Shown piece by piece: positions 18,521-19,918 of a stretch of DNA of 19,918 nt (positions are counted from its first letter, which is position 1; each line of letters begins with the position of its first letter). The position numbers and the translations under genes are program-made. The notes beneath the pieces are model-generated. The model was not told the DNA's origin, did no database searches, and worked only from the letters and a program-made list of their open reading frames with translations. The stretch lies in NCBI GenBank assembly GCA_945788155.1, contig CALZKX010000201.1:1-19918 (forward strand). The letters are read 5' to 3'. The DNA comes from an uncultured Flavobacteriaceae bacterium. GTDB lineage: Bacteria > Bacteroidota > Bacteroidia > Flavobacteriales > Flavobacteriaceae.

Positions 18521-19756
18521 ATGTCAACATATTATACAGAATCATTCTCAGCAATTAATGGACAGACTGCTAGTGCTGCTGATATAGAGGCTATGGATGA
18601 TGCGATAGATGCAGCATTTGATTTAGTAGAGACAGCTATATCAGCAGCTTCTACTTCACAGAGTTCTGTCAATGCACAACAGTACGCTGTAGGTACAGGA
18701 GATATTTGGGATCAAGTAACACCTAATGATACTAGTCCAACGTATTCAGCTAAGACTCATAGAGAGGCAGCAGATACTGCACAGACAGCAGCAGAGGCTG
18801 CACAGACAGCAGCTGAGACTGCACAGACAGCAGCTGAACTCGCTGAGACTAACGCTGAGACTGCAGAAACAGCAGCTGAGCTAGCAGAGACTAATGCAGC
18901 AGCAAGTGCAGCAGCAGCAAGTGTAAGTGCAGATGAAGCAGCAGCTAGTGCCGGTGGATTACCTGGAGCATCACCTTCAAGAGAAGGTGCTCTTATTGTA
19001 CAGAATGCTACTGATGATGGTTACGATCTGATGGCTAGTAATGGTACATCAGGACAGATACTGATCAGTGCAGGAGCAAATGTTAAGCCTGCTTTCGGTG
19101 AGTTAACTGCAACAGGTGTTGCAGCAGGGCAAGGCATCCTGAATAGTGAAACTGTTGGTGTTATTCCAGCAGCTACTCCTATAGCTATGTATGTAGCTTC
19201 AGCACCCTCAGGATGGGCTGAGGTAACAACACAGGGTGACTCTGGTCTTAGGATCGTTACAGTTGCATCAGCTACTGGTGGATCAGTTGGTGGTACTACT
19301 GCTTACTCAGCTTGGGATAATCACTATCATGGTAATGGATCTCTTGCAGGGCCAGCACATAGCCATGCAGTTGGTACTATTGCAGCTGGAAGTCATACTC
19401 ATGAATACACTGAGATAGTAAACCACACTCATAGTGTTACTGGTACAGCAGCAAGTAATGGAGACCATTCCCATACGTATAATGTAGGAACCAGTCCAGA
19501 TGGGGCAAATCAACCTTCAGGGCTCCGGTCGCAAACTACAGCAGATACATCAACTAATGGTGCACATACACACACTGTTTCAGGTACAGCAGCTAATCCT
19601 GCTGGTGGTGTTGCATCAGGGACAACAGAAGGTACAGCACCATCAATGTCTGGATCAACAGCTACTGATGGATCAACAGCTATCTCAGGAAGTACAGCAC
19701 AGGCAACTAACTTTACCCCTAAATACGTGGATATGATTGTATGTCAACTAAGCTAG
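18521..19756 (+). CDS. tail fibre with Ala-rich coiled coil and His-x-His tip
   Basis: Receptor-binding appendage, 411 aa. The N-terminus (MSTYYTESFSAINGQTASAA) probably joins the tail. Residues about 80-150 form an Ala-rich trimeric coiled coil of 7-residue units. The C-terminal region carries six His-x-His motifs at 268-270, 280-282, 292-294, 302-304, 316-318 and 349-351, in a Gly/Thr/Ser-rich strand. It ends NFTPKYVDMIVCQL, the ending common to tail-fibre collar domains. In phage T4 gp37, intertwined His-x-His triplets hold iron ions along a needle tip. AGGAG precedes the ATG. The next gene starts inside its last codons. Confidence 0.85.
   Translation: MSTYYTESFSAINGQTASAADIEAMDDAIDAAFDLVETAISAASTSQSSVNAQQYAVGTGDIWDQVTPNDTSPTYSAKTHREAADTAQTAAEAAQTAAETAQTAAELAETNAETAETAAELAETNAAASAAAASVSADEAAASAGGLPGASPSREGALIVQNATDDGYDLMASNGTSGQILISAGANVKPAFGELTATGVAAGQGILNSETVGVIPAATPIAMYVASAPSGWAEVTTQGDSGLRIVTVASATGGSVGGTTAYSAWDNHYHGNGSLAGPAHSHAVGTIAAGSHTHEYTEIVNHTHSVTGTAASNGDHSHTYNVGTSPDGANQPSGLRSQTTADTSTNGAHTHTVSGTAANPAGGVASGTTEGTAPSMSGSTATDGSTAISGSTAQATNFTPKYVDMIVCQLS
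18776..18901 (+). repeat. 21-bp tandem repeat within the fibre gene
   Basis: Six consecutive 21-bp units. The first three are near identical (core TGCACAGACAGCAGC) and the rest are diverged. Each encodes one heptad such as TAQTAAE. Such arrays change length by slippage and recombination, altering fibre length. Confidence 0.8.
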
Positions 19757-19918
19757 AAACAGTAACAGTATGCCCACTTGGTGGTGTATGCGAAGAGATT
19801 AAAGATAATAAGATTCATAGGTGTGCATGGTACACCACAATATCTGGGAAGAATCCTAACACTGGAGAGGATGTAGATGACTCTAAGTGTGCTATGTATT
19901 GGATACCTTTCATGCAGA
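19741..19918 (+). CDS. conserved phage protein with four cysteines, C-terminus off window
   Basis: Starts MSTKLETVTVCPLGGVCEEI, overlapping the fibre gene by 16 bases in another frame, and is open to the window end (59 codons seen). Cysteines at 11, 17, 28 and 50 (KIHRCAWY, DDSKCAMYW) could form a metal site. Small proteins with this CPLG...IHRCAWY pattern are widespread in phages beside tail genes, but I know no proven function. Seven residues after the last Cys the sequence reads WIPFMQ, and the rest is missing. Confidence 0.72.
   Translation, partial: MSTKLETVTVCPLGGVCEEIKDNKIHRCAWYTTISGKNPNTGEDVDDSKCAMYWIPFMQ

Overview
This window is part of a double-stranded DNA bacteriophage genome, most likely a virulent short-tailed (podovirus-like) phage. 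It carries a terminase pair, portal, scaffold, HK97-fold capsid protein, adaptor, tail nozzle and tail fibre, and no tail tube, sheath or tape-measure gene. The host cannot be named from sequence alone. A consensus sigma-70 promoter, strong AGGAG ribosome sites and bacterial-type tRNAs point to a bacterial host.

Left arm (1-3756, minus strand): a leftward cluster of small, tightly packed and often overlapping genes. In transcription order these are a 192-aa protein, a 63-aa protein, 48- and 90-aa proteins, a 59-aa zinc-ribbon protein, a 100-aa protein, a 47-aa basic protein, a metallophosphoesterase, a 94-aa protein and a class II CCA-adding tRNA nucleotidyltransferase that runs off the window. 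The near-palindrome TGTCTC-NN-GAGACA recurs nine times in the window, eight of them in this arm and its upstream region. It lies between genes and also inside genes, in different reading frames.

Divergent region (3757-5101): about 1.3 kb without a convincing gene. It is rich in hairpins (3.8-4.7 kb), then AT-rich (4.8-5.1 kb), and ends in a perfect-consensus rightward promoter (TTGACA-17-TATAAT, 4871-4899).

Right arm (5102-19918, plus strand): a small terminase subunit fused to a zinc-binding domain, then the large terminase. Next comes a 2.3-kb array of 24 recognisable tRNA genes (7640-9902), followed by the structural genes: two virion-like proteins, portal, a 55-aa protein, scaffold, major capsid, a 105-aa protein, adaptor, nozzle, a tail fibre with six His-x-His motifs, and the start of a four-cysteine protein.

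The most striking feature is the tRNA array. Its 24 tRNAs carry all 20 amino acids, with essentially one tRNA per codon box, as in the minimal mitochondrial set. All encode CCA, yet the phage also carries a CCA-adding enzyme. The three large gaps in the array are each filled by a roughly tRNA-sized, stem-closed element that is not a normal tRNA. One of them can fold into a full cloverleaf with a 9-nt anticodon loop and no CCA. Together with the CCA enzyme and a metallophosphoesterase, this suggests a phage that can replace and maintain the decoding tRNA pool during infection. That functional reading is inference.
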